Shown here: positions 37,244-45,236 of the stretch, piece by piece
How the letters are laid out: every line of letters starts with the position of its first letter
How positions within the stretch are numbered: the stretch's first letter is position 1
From: Paludibacter sp.
GTDB taxonomy: Bacteria > Bacteroidota > Bacteroidia > Bacteroidales > Paludibacteraceae
DNA: 47,253 bases
Assembly: GCA_027450045.1 (NCBI GenBank)
Contig: DAIDKM010000018.1
Location: forward strand, 1 to 47,253
Direction of reading: 5' to 3'
The notes under the pieces: generated by a model
The model's database searches: none
What the model saw: the letters and a program-made list of their open reading frames with translations, nothing else
Told to the model about the DNA's origin: nothing
Position numbers and translations under genes: made by a program

Positions 37244-37253
37244 GGTCAGAAAT

Positions 37254-38750
37254 TTATTTCGATTTTAATGGAGATCCTAATCGCGTCATAGCACAGCGGA
37301 ACCCAATGTCATCAGCACTCTTGTTCTGATCTAAGTAGCGACGCGTAGAAGGATTTAACCAATAAGGTTTATCTTTCCATGAGCCACCTTTGTAAACACG
37401 TGAATAATTAGAAATAGCAGGAGCTAATTCATCTAATTTATCACCTTTAGGACTATACATCATGGCAGTTGCAATATTCCCTTTTGCAATAGAATCAGTC
37501 CATGTATCACTATTAGCGGATGAAGCCATAGATCCATCGCGATAATTACGAACATCATCTATCTCTTTTCCTACATATCGTAAACGACCTAAGGAATCAA
37601 CTTTATAATCGGCAGCATTTTGCGCTCCCATCCGGTTGAATCGCACAGGTTCAAACACGTTACCACGATAAGGATTATATCCTTTTGTCTCTATCTCATT
37701 CATTGGGCGGTAAACATCCAACACCCACTGATTTACATTCCCTACCATACAATACAACCCAAAATTATTGGGGAAGAATGAGTTGACCGGCATCGGAATA
37801 ATTCCCTTGTCAGAATTATGAGCAACTCCCATCATATCCCCACGTCCACGTGCAAAGTTTGCCATAAATTCGCCGGCATATTTTTTATCGGGGCGACGCA
37901 ATTGCGAAGATGGCCAAGGATAGAGTTGCCCATTCTCAACTTCTCCGTTTTTATCGGATTTATAGCCATAAGCAGCATACTCCCATTCTGCTTCCGTCGG
38001 TAATCGGAAATACGGGAATAAGATACCGTCAGACATGTTTACTTTGGACGTATCTCGGCCTCCAACAGCCTCATTAAAATTGGTATAATAATATTTCTTC
38101 GTGCTGAAAATATATTTCTCTGCAATTTCTTGTGGATTAGTCGATTTACGAATGGCATCCCATTGTGTCGGCTTAATTTTCTTCATGTCAATCAAAATCT
38201 TTTCATTGACACGATCAGTGCGCCATTCGCAATAATCCATTGCCTGTTCCCACGTGACACCAACAACTGGGTAGTGACGATATGCTACATGCTGAAAATA
38301 ATTTTCTACATACGGCTCATTATAAGCAAGATTTTCTCTCCATACTGCCTCATTTGGTTTAGCGCGTTCAATGATGGCTGGTGAATTATGAAATACTTCT
38401 TTCGTCCAATTCAAATATTCCAACCAGTTCTCATTTGTAATATCATATTGATCCATATAAAATGAATTCACCGTGACACGACGCTGAAAACTATTCGCTG
38501 TTTGTGCTAATTGTTCTGCATTCCGTCCCATGGTAAACGTTCCTCCCTCGATTAAAACCATATCAGGAGGTGTTTTTTCGTGATAAGCATTATTTATTTT
38601 CAACCCGCCACCATTCTTACCATTGTATGCCCATCCTGTTGTGTTGGAATACTTGGTAGGAATTTGATTATTTGAACTACTTTTACAAGAAACCATGGTA
38701 GCTATTAGACCAATCAAAACAACGCTTACAATTTTATCGCAAATTTTCAT
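37254..38750 (-). CDS. gldJ: GldJ-like SUMF1-fold lipoprotein (gliding/T9SS)
   Basis: This 498-residue protein has a lipoprotein signal peptide (MVSC, lipidated Cys22) and a formylglycine-generating-enzyme (SUMF1) fold. The fold starts with MVLIEGGTFTMG and runs through PVVGVTWEQAMDYCEWRTDRVNEKIL, FRLPTEAEWEYAAYG and the closing YKGGSWKD...STRRYLDQNKSADDIGFRCAM. TGWAYNGKNGGG at the mature start and EYLNWTKEVF...VWRENLAYNEPYVENYFQHVAYRHYP match the GldJ/GldK family rather than sulfatase-maturation enzymes. GldJ supports type IX secretion and gliding; PorK/GldK is the close alternative, but the porL-M-N genes that normally follow porK are absent. It fits the T9SS adhesin and PorP genes elsewhere in the window. 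Confidence 0.85.
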   Translation of the reverse strand: MKICDKIVSVVLIGLIATMVSCKSSSNNQIPTKYSNTTGWAYNGKNGGGLKINNAYHEKTPPDMVLIEGGTFTMGRNAEQLAQTANSFQRRVTVNSFYMDQYDITNENWLEYLNWTKEVFHNSPAIIERAKPNEAVWRENLAYNEPYVENYFQHVAYRHYPVVGVTWEQAMDYCEWRTDRVNEKILIDMKKIKPTQWDAIRKSTNPQEIAEKYIFSTKKYYYTNFNEAVGGRDTSKVNMSDGILFPYFRLPTEAEWEYAAYGYKSDKNGEVENGQLYPWPSSQLRRPDKKYAGEFMANFARGRGDMMGVAHNSDKGIIPMPVNSFFPNNFGLYCMVGNVNQWVLDVYRPMNEIETKGYNPYRGNVFEPVRFNRMGAQNAADYKVDSLGRLRYVGKEIDDVRNYRDGSMASSANSDTWTDSIAKGNIATAMMYSPKGDKLDELAPAISNYSRVYKGGSWKDKPYWLNPSTRRYLDQNKSADDIGFRCAMTRLGSPLKSK

Positions 38751-38866
38751 GGGAAAATAAATTTGATTTTCGTATTTTCAAATGGTTACGAACGCTTCGT
38801 TATCCCGTTGGTCTACTGATTAAAGAATCAAATCATACAGAGACAAAAGAAGCATATTTCAGTGTG

Positions 38867-38874
38867 CAAATATA
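38867..38874 (-). promoter_or_regulatory. Predicted promoter (-7 box) for gldJ
   Basis: The minus strand reads TATATTTG, matching TAnnTTTG, about 117 bp before the start codon. Confidence 0.45.
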
Positions 38875-39089
38875 GTTTTTTTTATCTATCCATTTATCAG
38901 AATATAATTTTTTATTTATAGTCGAATCACTTTTTTCGACGACACATTACATGTTCAGGTACAAACCTGCCAATTGACGTCAATTTTCAATTTATGCATG
39001 CTACTGCCACAAAACCTATCGATTTACACCGCACATTTCTGCTTTATTTTTCTTCTGTACGGATAACCCAGAACTCCAAAGATAATTCC

Positions 39090-39097
39090 TACATTTG
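39090..39097 (+). promoter_or_regulatory. Predicted promoter (-7 box) for folP
   Basis: TACATTTG matches TAnnTTTG and lies 26 bp before the ATG at 39123. It is inside the long open frame that begins at 38994, which argues that the upstream ATG is not used. Confidence 0.6.
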
Positions 39098-39122
39098 TAG
39101 TGAGTTTTTGTATAACGGAAAC

Positions 39123-39980
39123 ATGCAATCAAATAGTATCTCTATACGCATAAAAAATCGCATCCTCTCGCTTTCTTCCCCCATTGTGATGGGGATTCTA
39201 AATGTTACGCCCGACTCTTTTTATCCGGAAAGCAGGGCTAACACAGAAGAAAGAATGATAGCCCGCGTTAAAGCAATCCTCGCAGAAGGAGGCACCATTA
39301 TCGACATTGGAGGCTACTCTACGAGGCCTTTTGCCGTCGAAGTAACAGAAAACGAGGAGATGGAGCGTCTTTTTGGAGCACTCACCATTATAAGAAACCA
39401 TTTCCCTGATGCAATTCTTTCAGTGGATACATATCGTGCTCATGTGGCTGATCAAGTGATTCGTGAGTTTGCCGTGGATATAATCAACGACATTTCGGGA
39501 GGAACATTAGATCCACGCATGGACGAAGTCATTGCATATCATCAAGTACCCTTCATTTTAATGCACATGAGAGGAACTCCACAAACGATGCAACAATTCA
39601 CAACTTACAAAAACCTTTTTCACGAAGTCTCTCTCTTTTTCGCACAACGTATTCAGCGATTGTCCGAATTAGGCGTAAATGATATTGTGTTAGATCCCGG
39701 CTTTGGCTTTGCAAAAACGATAGCACAAAATTTTGAATTATTACGGCATCTTTCCCGATTTTCCCTTTTTGAAAAGCCTTTATTGGCAGGGCTATCACGG
39801 AAATCAATGTTATATAAAACCTTACACACTGACGCTGAACACAGTTTACCGGCCACCATCGCAGTGAATACCATTGCATTGATGGGTGGAGCATCAATTT
39901 TGCGGGTACACGATGTCAGCGAAGCTGTTCAAGCTATTGCTATGTACGAAAACACCTATTCTTCGTTAATTGTTGAATAA
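39123..39980 (+). CDS. folP: Dihydropteroate synthase
   Basis: This TIM-barrel enzyme of 285 residues condenses p-aminobenzoate with dihydropterin pyrophosphate in folate synthesis. The signatures are GILNVTPDSFYP near the start, IIDIGGYSTRPFA, DTYRA, INDISGG, LMHMRGTP, the LDPGFGFAKT loop and LAGLSRKSMLY. The ATG at 39123 is preferred over 38994 because the first 43 residues of the long frame lack similarity to FolP and contain a promoter-like site. The diadenylate cyclase gene follows 97 bp downstream, a common neighbour in Bacteroidota. Confidence 0.95.
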   Translation: MQSNSISIRIKNRILSLSSPIVMGILNVTPDSFYPESRANTEERMIARVKAILAEGGTIIDIGGYSTRPFAVEVTENEEMERLFGALTIIRNHFPDAILSVDTYRAHVADQVIREFAVDIINDISGGTLDPRMDEVIAYHQVPFILMHMRGTPQTMQQFTTYKNLFHEVSLFFAQRIQRLSELGVNDIVLDPGFGFAKTIAQNFELLRHLSRFSLFEKPLLAGLSRKSMLYKTLHTDAEHSLPATIAVNTIALMGGASILRVHDVSEAVQAIAMYENTYSSLIVE

Positions 39981-40077
39981 AATAATTTACAAAAAGCAGG
40001 CGTTTCGTCATAACCATACATAAACGAAATCAATTCCGGGCGCTAGAATTGAATGATGACCCAAAGAGGAATACACT

Positions 40078-40854
40078 ATGAATTTTGAATTTGGCATAAA
40101 GGACATCATTGATATTACGTTGGTTGCCATACTGTTTTACCAGCTCTATAAACTATTTAAGGGCACAGGCGTCAACAACATCTTCATTGGCATTTTGGTG
40201 TTGGTTGTTGTATGGTTTTTCGTAGTCTATGTTTTTCAGCTCGAATTGCTGGGAGCTATTCTCAACAAAGTGATGAGCGTTGGAATCATTGCTCTGATCA
40301 TTATTTTTCAGTTAGAGATTCGTCGCTTTTTTTCCATGTTGGGGTCGCGCCATCAATGGGATTTTTTAAAACGATTTGCACCAAAATTTGGCACCAAAAC
40401 CGAAGAGAGCAGCGACTCTATGGCTGTTGCACAAGTTGTGATGGCGTGTCGCCACTTAGCGAGAAGCCGCACGGGAGCGCTCATCGTGGTGGCAGGAAAA
40501 ACCCGATTAGAGAATCATATACAAATCGGAGAAACGATTGATGCTTCGATTAACAACCGGTTGATTGAAAATATTTTTTTCAAAAACAGCCCATTACACG
40601 ATGGAGCTATGATTATTGAGAACAAAAAGATCACTTCCGTTGCTTCCATCTTGCCGCTCTCCCAGAGCCATTTCATTCCCAAACATTTAGGATTAAGACA
40701 TCGAGCTGCCATGGGAATTTCCGAACAAACCGATGCGGCTGCAATTGTTGTTTCCGAAGAACGAGGATCTATTTCACTGGCTGTGCATGGAGAACTAACT
40801 ATCAATATTTCACCTGACGACTTGCAAAAGATATTGTCTCAAGGCTATATCTAA
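40078..40854 (+). CDS. cdaA: Membrane-bound diadenylate cyclase (c-di-AMP synthase)
   Basis: This 258-residue protein makes cyclic di-AMP from two ATP. Three N-terminal membrane helices (about 11-28, 34-53 and 59-78) precede the DAC domain. The domain's DGA motif is at D175-G176-A177 (SPLHDGAMII) and its RHR motif at R207-H208-R209 (LGLRHRAAMGISEQTDA), both needed for catalysis. The length and layout match CdaA. No CdaR regulator gene is adjacent, unlike in Firmicutes. Confidence 0.95.
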   Translation: MNFEFGIKDIIDITLVAILFYQLYKLFKGTGVNNIFIGILVLVVVWFFVVYVFQLELLGAILNKVMSVGIIALIIIFQLEIRRFFSMLGSRHQWDFLKRFAPKFGTKTEESSDSMAVAQVVMACRHLARSRTGALIVVAGKTRLENHIQIGETIDASINNRLIENIFFKNSPLHDGAMIIENKKITSVASILPLSQSHFIPKHLGLRHRAAMGISEQTDAAAIVVSEERGSISLAVHGELTINISPDDLQKILSQGYI

Positions 40855-40899
40855 TGTCTCTCTCATAAAGCATAATTTCAATAGACAATTCAACCCATT

Positions 40900-41964
40900 A
40901 TGATAAAAATTGGCGATCGCATTCGTTTTTTAAATGAAGTAGGTGGTGGAATAGTAACCAAAATTATCGACAAAGACAGGGTAGCCATACTTGATGAGGA
41001 CGGGTTCGAAACGCCTTTTTTGAAGCGGGAATGTGTAGTGATTGAAGTCGCAAAAACAATGCCGACTCCATCTGTTTCAAATAAACCTATTCCTGCAGAA
41101 AAACCATCAACTCCTGATTTACACGTTTCGTTTAAAAACGCTCCGTATGAACCGGAGCCTGACACTACGTATGGCGAACAACTCTACGCATATCTTGCAT
41201 TTGTGCCGGTTAATTTGCAGCAGTTACAAACTACATCGTTTGACCTTTACCTGATTAATGATAGTAATTATACGATGCTTTTTACACTTGCCACAAAAAA
41301 AGGGAATCAATTTACCTGTCGTGAGCATGGATTGTTAGCTTCAAACTCAAAACTATTCATTGAGCAGTTCTCAAAAGAACAATTGCAAGAGATTCAAGAA
41401 TTAGCCGTGCAAAGTATTGCATTCAAGCAGAAAGCTCCATACAATTCCAAACCACCGTTCGACACTACGCTCACTCTTTCATTTTCCGATTTCGGCAAAC
41501 TGCATCTTTTCAAAGAAAACGATTACTTCGAGGAGTCGGCCATGGTGTTTCCACTCATCGAGAAAGACCTTCCGGCAGCCTTTCTACGAATCGATGCTTC
41601 TCAAATAGAGCAAGCCATGAAGGAAAAGAAAGATTTGCCAACCGATAAACCTTTCATTGAAAAACCACAGAAAAAGCATGGTGACATTGTCGAATTAGAC
41701 CTGCATAGCAGCCAACTGTTAGATAGCACGGCAGGCATGGATAACACAGCCATTTTGCAATATCAATTGGAAACTTTTCGAAAAACAATCGAACAGCATA
41801 AAAACCGGAAAGGGCAAAAAATTGTTGTTATTCACGGAAAAGGAGAAGGCGTGTTACGCAATGCCATTATTCAAGAGCTGAAAACCCATTACAAACATTA
41901 CCTTTATCAAGATGCATCGTTTCGCGAATATGGTTTTGGCGCAACGATGATCACGATACGTTAA
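40900..41964 (+). CDS. DUF2027 and Smr-domain protein
   Basis: This 354-residue protein has an N-terminal DUF2027 region (MIKIGDRIRFLNEVGGGIVTKI, a KOW/SH3-like start) and a C-terminal Smr domain (about 270-354). The Smr domain begins with VELDLHSSQL and contains IVVIHGKGEGVLRNAIIQELK and a closing FGATMITIR. Smr domains in MutS2 and other proteins nick or cleave nucleic acid; the HGKGxGxL motif is intact. The middle region is family-specific. The role in Bacteroidota is unknown. lipA follows 13 bp downstream. Confidence 0.9.
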   Translation: MIKIGDRIRFLNEVGGGIVTKIIDKDRVAILDEDGFETPFLKRECVVIEVAKTMPTPSVSNKPIPAEKPSTPDLHVSFKNAPYEPEPDTTYGEQLYAYLAFVPVNLQQLQTTSFDLYLINDSNYTMLFTLATKKGNQFTCREHGLLASNSKLFIEQFSKEQLQEIQELAVQSIAFKQKAPYNSKPPFDTTLTLSFSDFGKLHLFKENDYFEESAMVFPLIEKDLPAAFLRIDASQIEQAMKEKKDLPTDKPFIEKPQKKHGDIVELDLHSSQLLDSTAGMDNTAILQYQLETFRKTIEQHKNRKGQKIVVIHGKGEGVLRNAIIQELKTHYKHYLYQDASFREYGFGATMITIR

Positions 41965-41977
41965 CATCCCATCTTTT

Positions 41978-42835
41978 ATGGAACGAGTTAAAAAACCAGA
42001 TTGGCTGAAAGTGCAGTTTTCTGCAACAGGCAACTATTCAGCCGTAAAACAAATTGTTGATAATCACCATCTGCATACTATTTGCACTTCGGGAAAATGT
42101 CCAAATATTTCCGACTGTTGGTCGCGAGGGACAGCTACCTTTATGATATTAGGGGAAATCTGCACTCGAAGTTGTCGATTTTGTAACACGTTGACAGGAA
42201 AACCACTGCCACCATCAAAGGATGAGCCGCAAAACGTAGCAGCATCCATCCGATTGATGCATTTGCAGCACGCCGTTATCACATCGGTCGATCGCGACGA
42301 TTTGCCCGATTTAGGTGCAGCCCATTGGGCAGCTACCATTCGAACGATTAAAGCTGAAAACCCAAACACCACGCTTGAAACGCTGATTCCTGATTTTCAA
42401 GGAAGAAAAGAATTGATTGATCAACTCATTGCCGCCCAACCGGAAATCATTTCACACAATATGGAAACCGTGCGACGGCTTACTCCTATGGTGCGAAGCG
42501 CTGCAAAATACGATGTAAGCCTTGCTGTCATTCGCCAAATTGCTTCCAGTGGGCTTGTTGCGAAATCAGGCATTATGGTGGGATTAGGAGAAACACGCGA
42601 AGAAGTATTGGAAACGATGGATGATTTGCTCGAAGCAGGATGTTCGATATTAACCATCGGACAATATTTGCAACCATCGCGCAAAAATATAGAAGTAACA
42701 GCCTACATCACACCCGAACAATTTGAAGAATATCGACTTATTGGTTTGCAAAAAGGGTTTCGCGAAGTAGAAAGCGCTCCGCTGGTACGCTCTTCCTATC
42801 ACGCGGAAAAACACATTCTAAGCAAAAGCAAGTAA
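41978..42835 (+). CDS. lipA: Lipoyl synthase
   Basis: This 285-residue radical-SAM enzyme inserts two sulfurs into protein-bound octanoyl groups. Both iron-sulfur sites are present: the auxiliary cluster cysteines C36-x4-C41-x5-C47 (CTSGKCPNISDC) and the radical-SAM C62-x3-C66-x2-C69 (CTRSCRFC). The C-terminal RSSYHAE supplies the Ser ligand. It is slightly shorter than the E. coli enzyme at the N-terminus, as is common in this phylum. It is probably co-transcribed with the Smr gene and ansA. Confidence 0.96.
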   Translation: MERVKKPDWLKVQFSATGNYSAVKQIVDNHHLHTICTSGKCPNISDCWSRGTATFMILGEICTRSCRFCNTLTGKPLPPSKDEPQNVAASIRLMHLQHAVITSVDRDDLPDLGAAHWAATIRTIKAENPNTTLETLIPDFQGRKELIDQLIAAQPEIISHNMETVRRLTPMVRSAAKYDVSLAVIRQIASSGLVAKSGIMVGLGETREEVLETMDDLLEAGCSILTIGQYLQPSRKNIEVTAYITPEQFEEYRLIGLQKGFREVESAPLVRSSYHAEKHILSKSK

Positions 42836-42870
42836 ACAATATCGCACTCATCCTGTTTTAATTCAACATT

Positions 42871-43911
42871 ATGTCAACTCAGAAATCGGTTTTACTTATT
42901 TTCACCGGAGGAACTATCAGCATGGCTGAAGACCCGCAAACGGGTGCACTAAAACCGCTTGAATTCAACAGGGTGCGTGAATTTATTCCAGAGCTTAAAC
43001 TTTTAGATATTCATATCGAGTCTATTGCATTCACTCCGTTGATTGACTCATCCGACGTACAACCCCATCATTGGATTAAAATAGCAGAAACCATTGAAAA
43101 AGAATACGAAAAACACGACGGATTTGTGATTCTTCATGGCACCGACACCATGGCTTATTCTGCTTCTGCGTTGAGCTTTATGTTGGAAAACCTGTCGAAA
43201 CCGGTTATTTTCACAGGTGCACAGCTCCCCATTGGCATGTTGCGCACCGATGCGAAAGAAAATTTACTGACATCCATCGAAATAGCTGCAAACAGCGACG
43301 AGAACGGAGTTGCCACAGTACATGAGGTGTGCATCTATTTTGAGGATTCCCTCTTCAGAGGAAATCGTACAACCAAAAAGAATGCAGAATTATTTAACGC
43401 TTTCGCCTCTTACAATTATCCGGCTTTAGTGAAGGTAGGTGTGCACTTTAATTTTTCCAGTGCGCACATTCACCAGAATAGTAAGCATACGCCGCTCAAT
43501 GTGCATAAGCAATTGGATTCCAACATTGCCATTCTAAAACTCTTTCCGGGTATCACTCCTCAAATTGTGCAAGCCATTCTTCATTCAGAAGGACTTAGAG
43601 CTGTTGTTCTCGAAAGTTATGGTGCAGGCAATGCTTCACGCCAAGAATGGTTTTTCGATGCTTTAGCCGAAGCGGTAAATCGAGACATTATCATCGTCAA
43701 CATAACACAATGCAATGTCGGTTCGGTGCAAATGGGACGGTATGAAACCAGTTTGAATCTTCAAAAAGCAGGCGTGATCAGTGGCTTTGACCTGACTACC
43801 GAAGCGGCAGTGACCAAATTGATGTTTTTATTGGGCGAAAACTTTTCGACGGACATCATTAAAATAAAGATGCAACAACCACTTATCGGAGAAATGACGT
43901 GTGATATTTAA
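42871..43911 (+). CDS. ansA: Type I (cytosolic) L-asparaginase
   Basis: This 346-residue enzyme hydrolyses asparagine to aspartate and ammonia. The two asparaginase signatures are FTGGTISM (with nucleophile Thr15) and HGTDTM (Thr91-Asp92). The TGAQLPIGMLRTDAKENL segment carries the third catalytic Lys. No signal peptide is present, which fits the cytosolic low-affinity AnsA type. It lies 35 bp after lipA on the same strand. Confidence 0.95.
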   Translation: MSTQKSVLLIFTGGTISMAEDPQTGALKPLEFNRVREFIPELKLLDIHIESIAFTPLIDSSDVQPHHWIKIAETIEKEYEKHDGFVILHGTDTMAYSASALSFMLENLSKPVIFTGAQLPIGMLRTDAKENLLTSIEIAANSDENGVATVHEVCIYFEDSLFRGNRTTKKNAELFNAFASYNYPALVKVGVHFNFSSAHIHQNSKHTPLNVHKQLDSNIAILKLFPGITPQIVQAILHSEGLRAVVLESYGAGNASRQEWFFDALAEAVNRDIIIVNITQCNVGSVQMGRYETSLNLQKAGVISGFDLTTEAAVTKLMFLLGENFSTDIIKIKMQQPLIGEMTCDI

Positions 43912-44008
43912 ATAATTTACTTGCAATATATTATAGCAATACTCCGTTAAAACAACGTGATTGTTTCAATTATGGAACGTTCGTTCTTCACATTAACCTT
44001 TTAATGCC

Positions 44009-44932
44009 ATGTGGAAAGAATGGTTTTATTTTACGAAAGGACAACGGGTTGGAATTATGGTGCTTCTATCCCTTATTTTTTGTCTATTGGCTGTTGATTG
44101 GGCACTACCCTATCTCCTGCCGGACACGAAGCAGTCATCGGATGCATTTGACCAGCAGGCAAAAGCCTTTTTAGATTCCTTACAAACGCTCCCAACGAAC
44201 CGGTTTGATTCCTATTCATCCTATCAAACAACCTGGAATCAATATCCGAAAACTTACGAAAAACAAGTGTTACCAACACCTGTTCTTTCTCGATTCAACC
44301 CCAATGAATTAGACTCGGCAGGATTTGTGAAACTTGGTCTGAAACCTTATATGGCCTCCAATATTTTAAAATATCGTGCCAAAGGAGGCAAATTTCGCAA
44401 GCCGGATGATTTCGCCAAAGTATGGGGCATCACACCCGAAAAGTTCAATGAATTGCTCCCTTATATCGATATACCAACTGAAATAGCCGTGGCCACACCA
44501 GGTTATCCGGCACCGAGGATTGTCAAAAAGGACGTTATTTTGGAACTCAACGGTACCGATACCACGCAACTACAACAAATCAGAGGTATCGGGAGCGGGT
44601 ACGCCAAACGAATCATCGCTTATCGAAAACGCTTGGGCGGTTTCTGCAACGTAGCGCAATTACGTGAAGTTTGGGGAATGACTCCCGAGCTTTATGCTCA
44701 AATAGCGACTCACTTCACTGTAAACGCACAAGCAATCACTAAAATCAAGGTGAACAGAGTCTCTGTGGAACGATTGATGAGTCACCCCTATCTCAACTTT
44801 TCAAAAGCCAAAGCCATCTATGAATTGCGCCGAAACAAAGGAAAGTTGACAAGCAGCGATCAGCTAAAAACTTTAGCTGAAGTTGATCCAACAACACTAT
44901 CCAGGATTGAGCCGTACCTCTCCTTTGAGTAA
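44009..44932 (+). CDS. Membrane-anchored helix-hairpin-helix (ComEA-like) protein
   Basis: This 307-residue protein has one N-terminal membrane helix (about 13-36) and then three helix-hairpin-helix repeats. These start near FNPNELDSAGFVKLGL (about 93), LNGTDTTQLQQIRGIGSGYAKRI (about 178) and VNRVSVERLMSHPYLNFSKA (about 250). Each repeat follows the ComEA-type plan (L...GI/LG...A..I..YR...G.F), which binds DNA backbone. A role in DNA uptake or envelope-proximal DNA binding is the usual inference, but no other competence gene is nearby. The function is not established. Confidence 0.85.
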   Translation: MWKEWFYFTKGQRVGIMVLLSLIFCLLAVDWALPYLLPDTKQSSDAFDQQAKAFLDSLQTLPTNRFDSYSSYQTTWNQYPKTYEKQVLPTPVLSRFNPNELDSAGFVKLGLKPYMASNILKYRAKGGKFRKPDDFAKVWGITPEKFNELLPYIDIPTEIAVATPGYPAPRIVKKDVILELNGTDTTQLQQIRGIGSGYAKRIIAYRKRLGGFCNVAQLREVWGMTPELYAQIATHFTVNAQAITKIKVNRVSVERLMSHPYLNFSKAKAIYELRRNKGKLTSSDQLKTLAEVDPTTLSRIEPYLSFE

Positions 44933-45108
44933 TCAGGCTTAAAATCCAAACCTTTCCCGACACACAGGAATACTCGACTCTTTTTGTGACGGGCTTTGTA
45001 CTCTTTTGATTTCGTGTTCGCCAACGTAAAACACAAACGACTAACATACAGTATATTGATTGCAAAATAAAAACAGGCTGTTTTGATGCCTTTTTGAGAG
45101 GATTTCGC

Positions 45109-45116
45109 TATTTTTG
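45109..45116 (+). promoter_or_regulatory. Predicted promoter (-7 box) for the GH28 gene
   Basis: TATTTTTG matches TAnnTTTG. A TTTG lies 23 bp upstream (45082-45085). Transcription would start near 45123, placing the paired-box leader (45144-45210) entirely in the 5' UTR. Confidence 0.6.
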
Positions 45117-45143
45117 TAACGTTACAAATCATCAAAAAAATCT

Positions 45144-45210
45144 ACATGCAACGAGCATAAATTCAGATGTTCTCTTTTGAAGATAAAAATCTGACATGCA
45201 AGTTCCATGT
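45144..45210 (+). promoter_or_regulatory. Conserved paired-box 5' leader, copy 4
   Basis: Box A (ACATGCAACGAGCAT, 45144-45158) pairs with box B (ATGCAAGTTCCATGT, 45196-45210). The pairing is ACATG/CATGT, a C-C mismatch, AAC/GTT, GA/AA and GCAT/ATGC. An inner stem, TCAGAT (45163-45168) with ATCTGA (45189-45194), stacks inside it. The CAT of box B ends 28 nt before the start codon, the same distance as in copy 1, and GACCTTTAAAAA follows. Only this copy is on the plus strand, 36 kb from the others. Confidence 0.78.
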
Positions 45211-45236
45211 GACCTTTAAAAAATAATTATTTACAC

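Larger units (their letters stand above)
38751..39122. other. Intergenic region between divergent gldJ and folP
   Basis: This 372-bp AT-rich gap holds one promoter-like site on each strand (38867-38874 minus, 39090-39097 plus) and a small hairpin, ACGAA/TTCGT, near 38790-38803. No gene-like frame other than the 5' extension of folP is seen. Confidence 0.6.

Noticed and set aside
38757-38830. Possible fifth leader copy ahead of the GldJ-like gene (AACGAAGCGTTCGTAACCAT)
   Set aside because: It forms only a short ACGAA/TTCGT hairpin. Box B AGTTCCAT and the downstream ACCTTTA are absent.
38994-39122. N-terminal extension of the folP frame
   Set aside because: The 43 extra residues lack similarity to FolP and contain a TACATTTG promoter-like site, so the ATG at 39123 is preferred.
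43974-43990. ATGGAACGTTCGTTC before the HhH gene, resembling the leader boxes
   Set aside because: Its orientation is opposite to that required for a plus-strand gene, the two halves abut with no loop, and the ACCTTTA tail is missing. It is most likely a chance match.
45076-45096. AGGC/GCCT hairpin with T-run as a terminator of the HhH gene
   Set aside because: Only four base pairs with a 9-nt loop, and it overlaps the likely -33 region of the GH28 promoter. Too weak to annotate.
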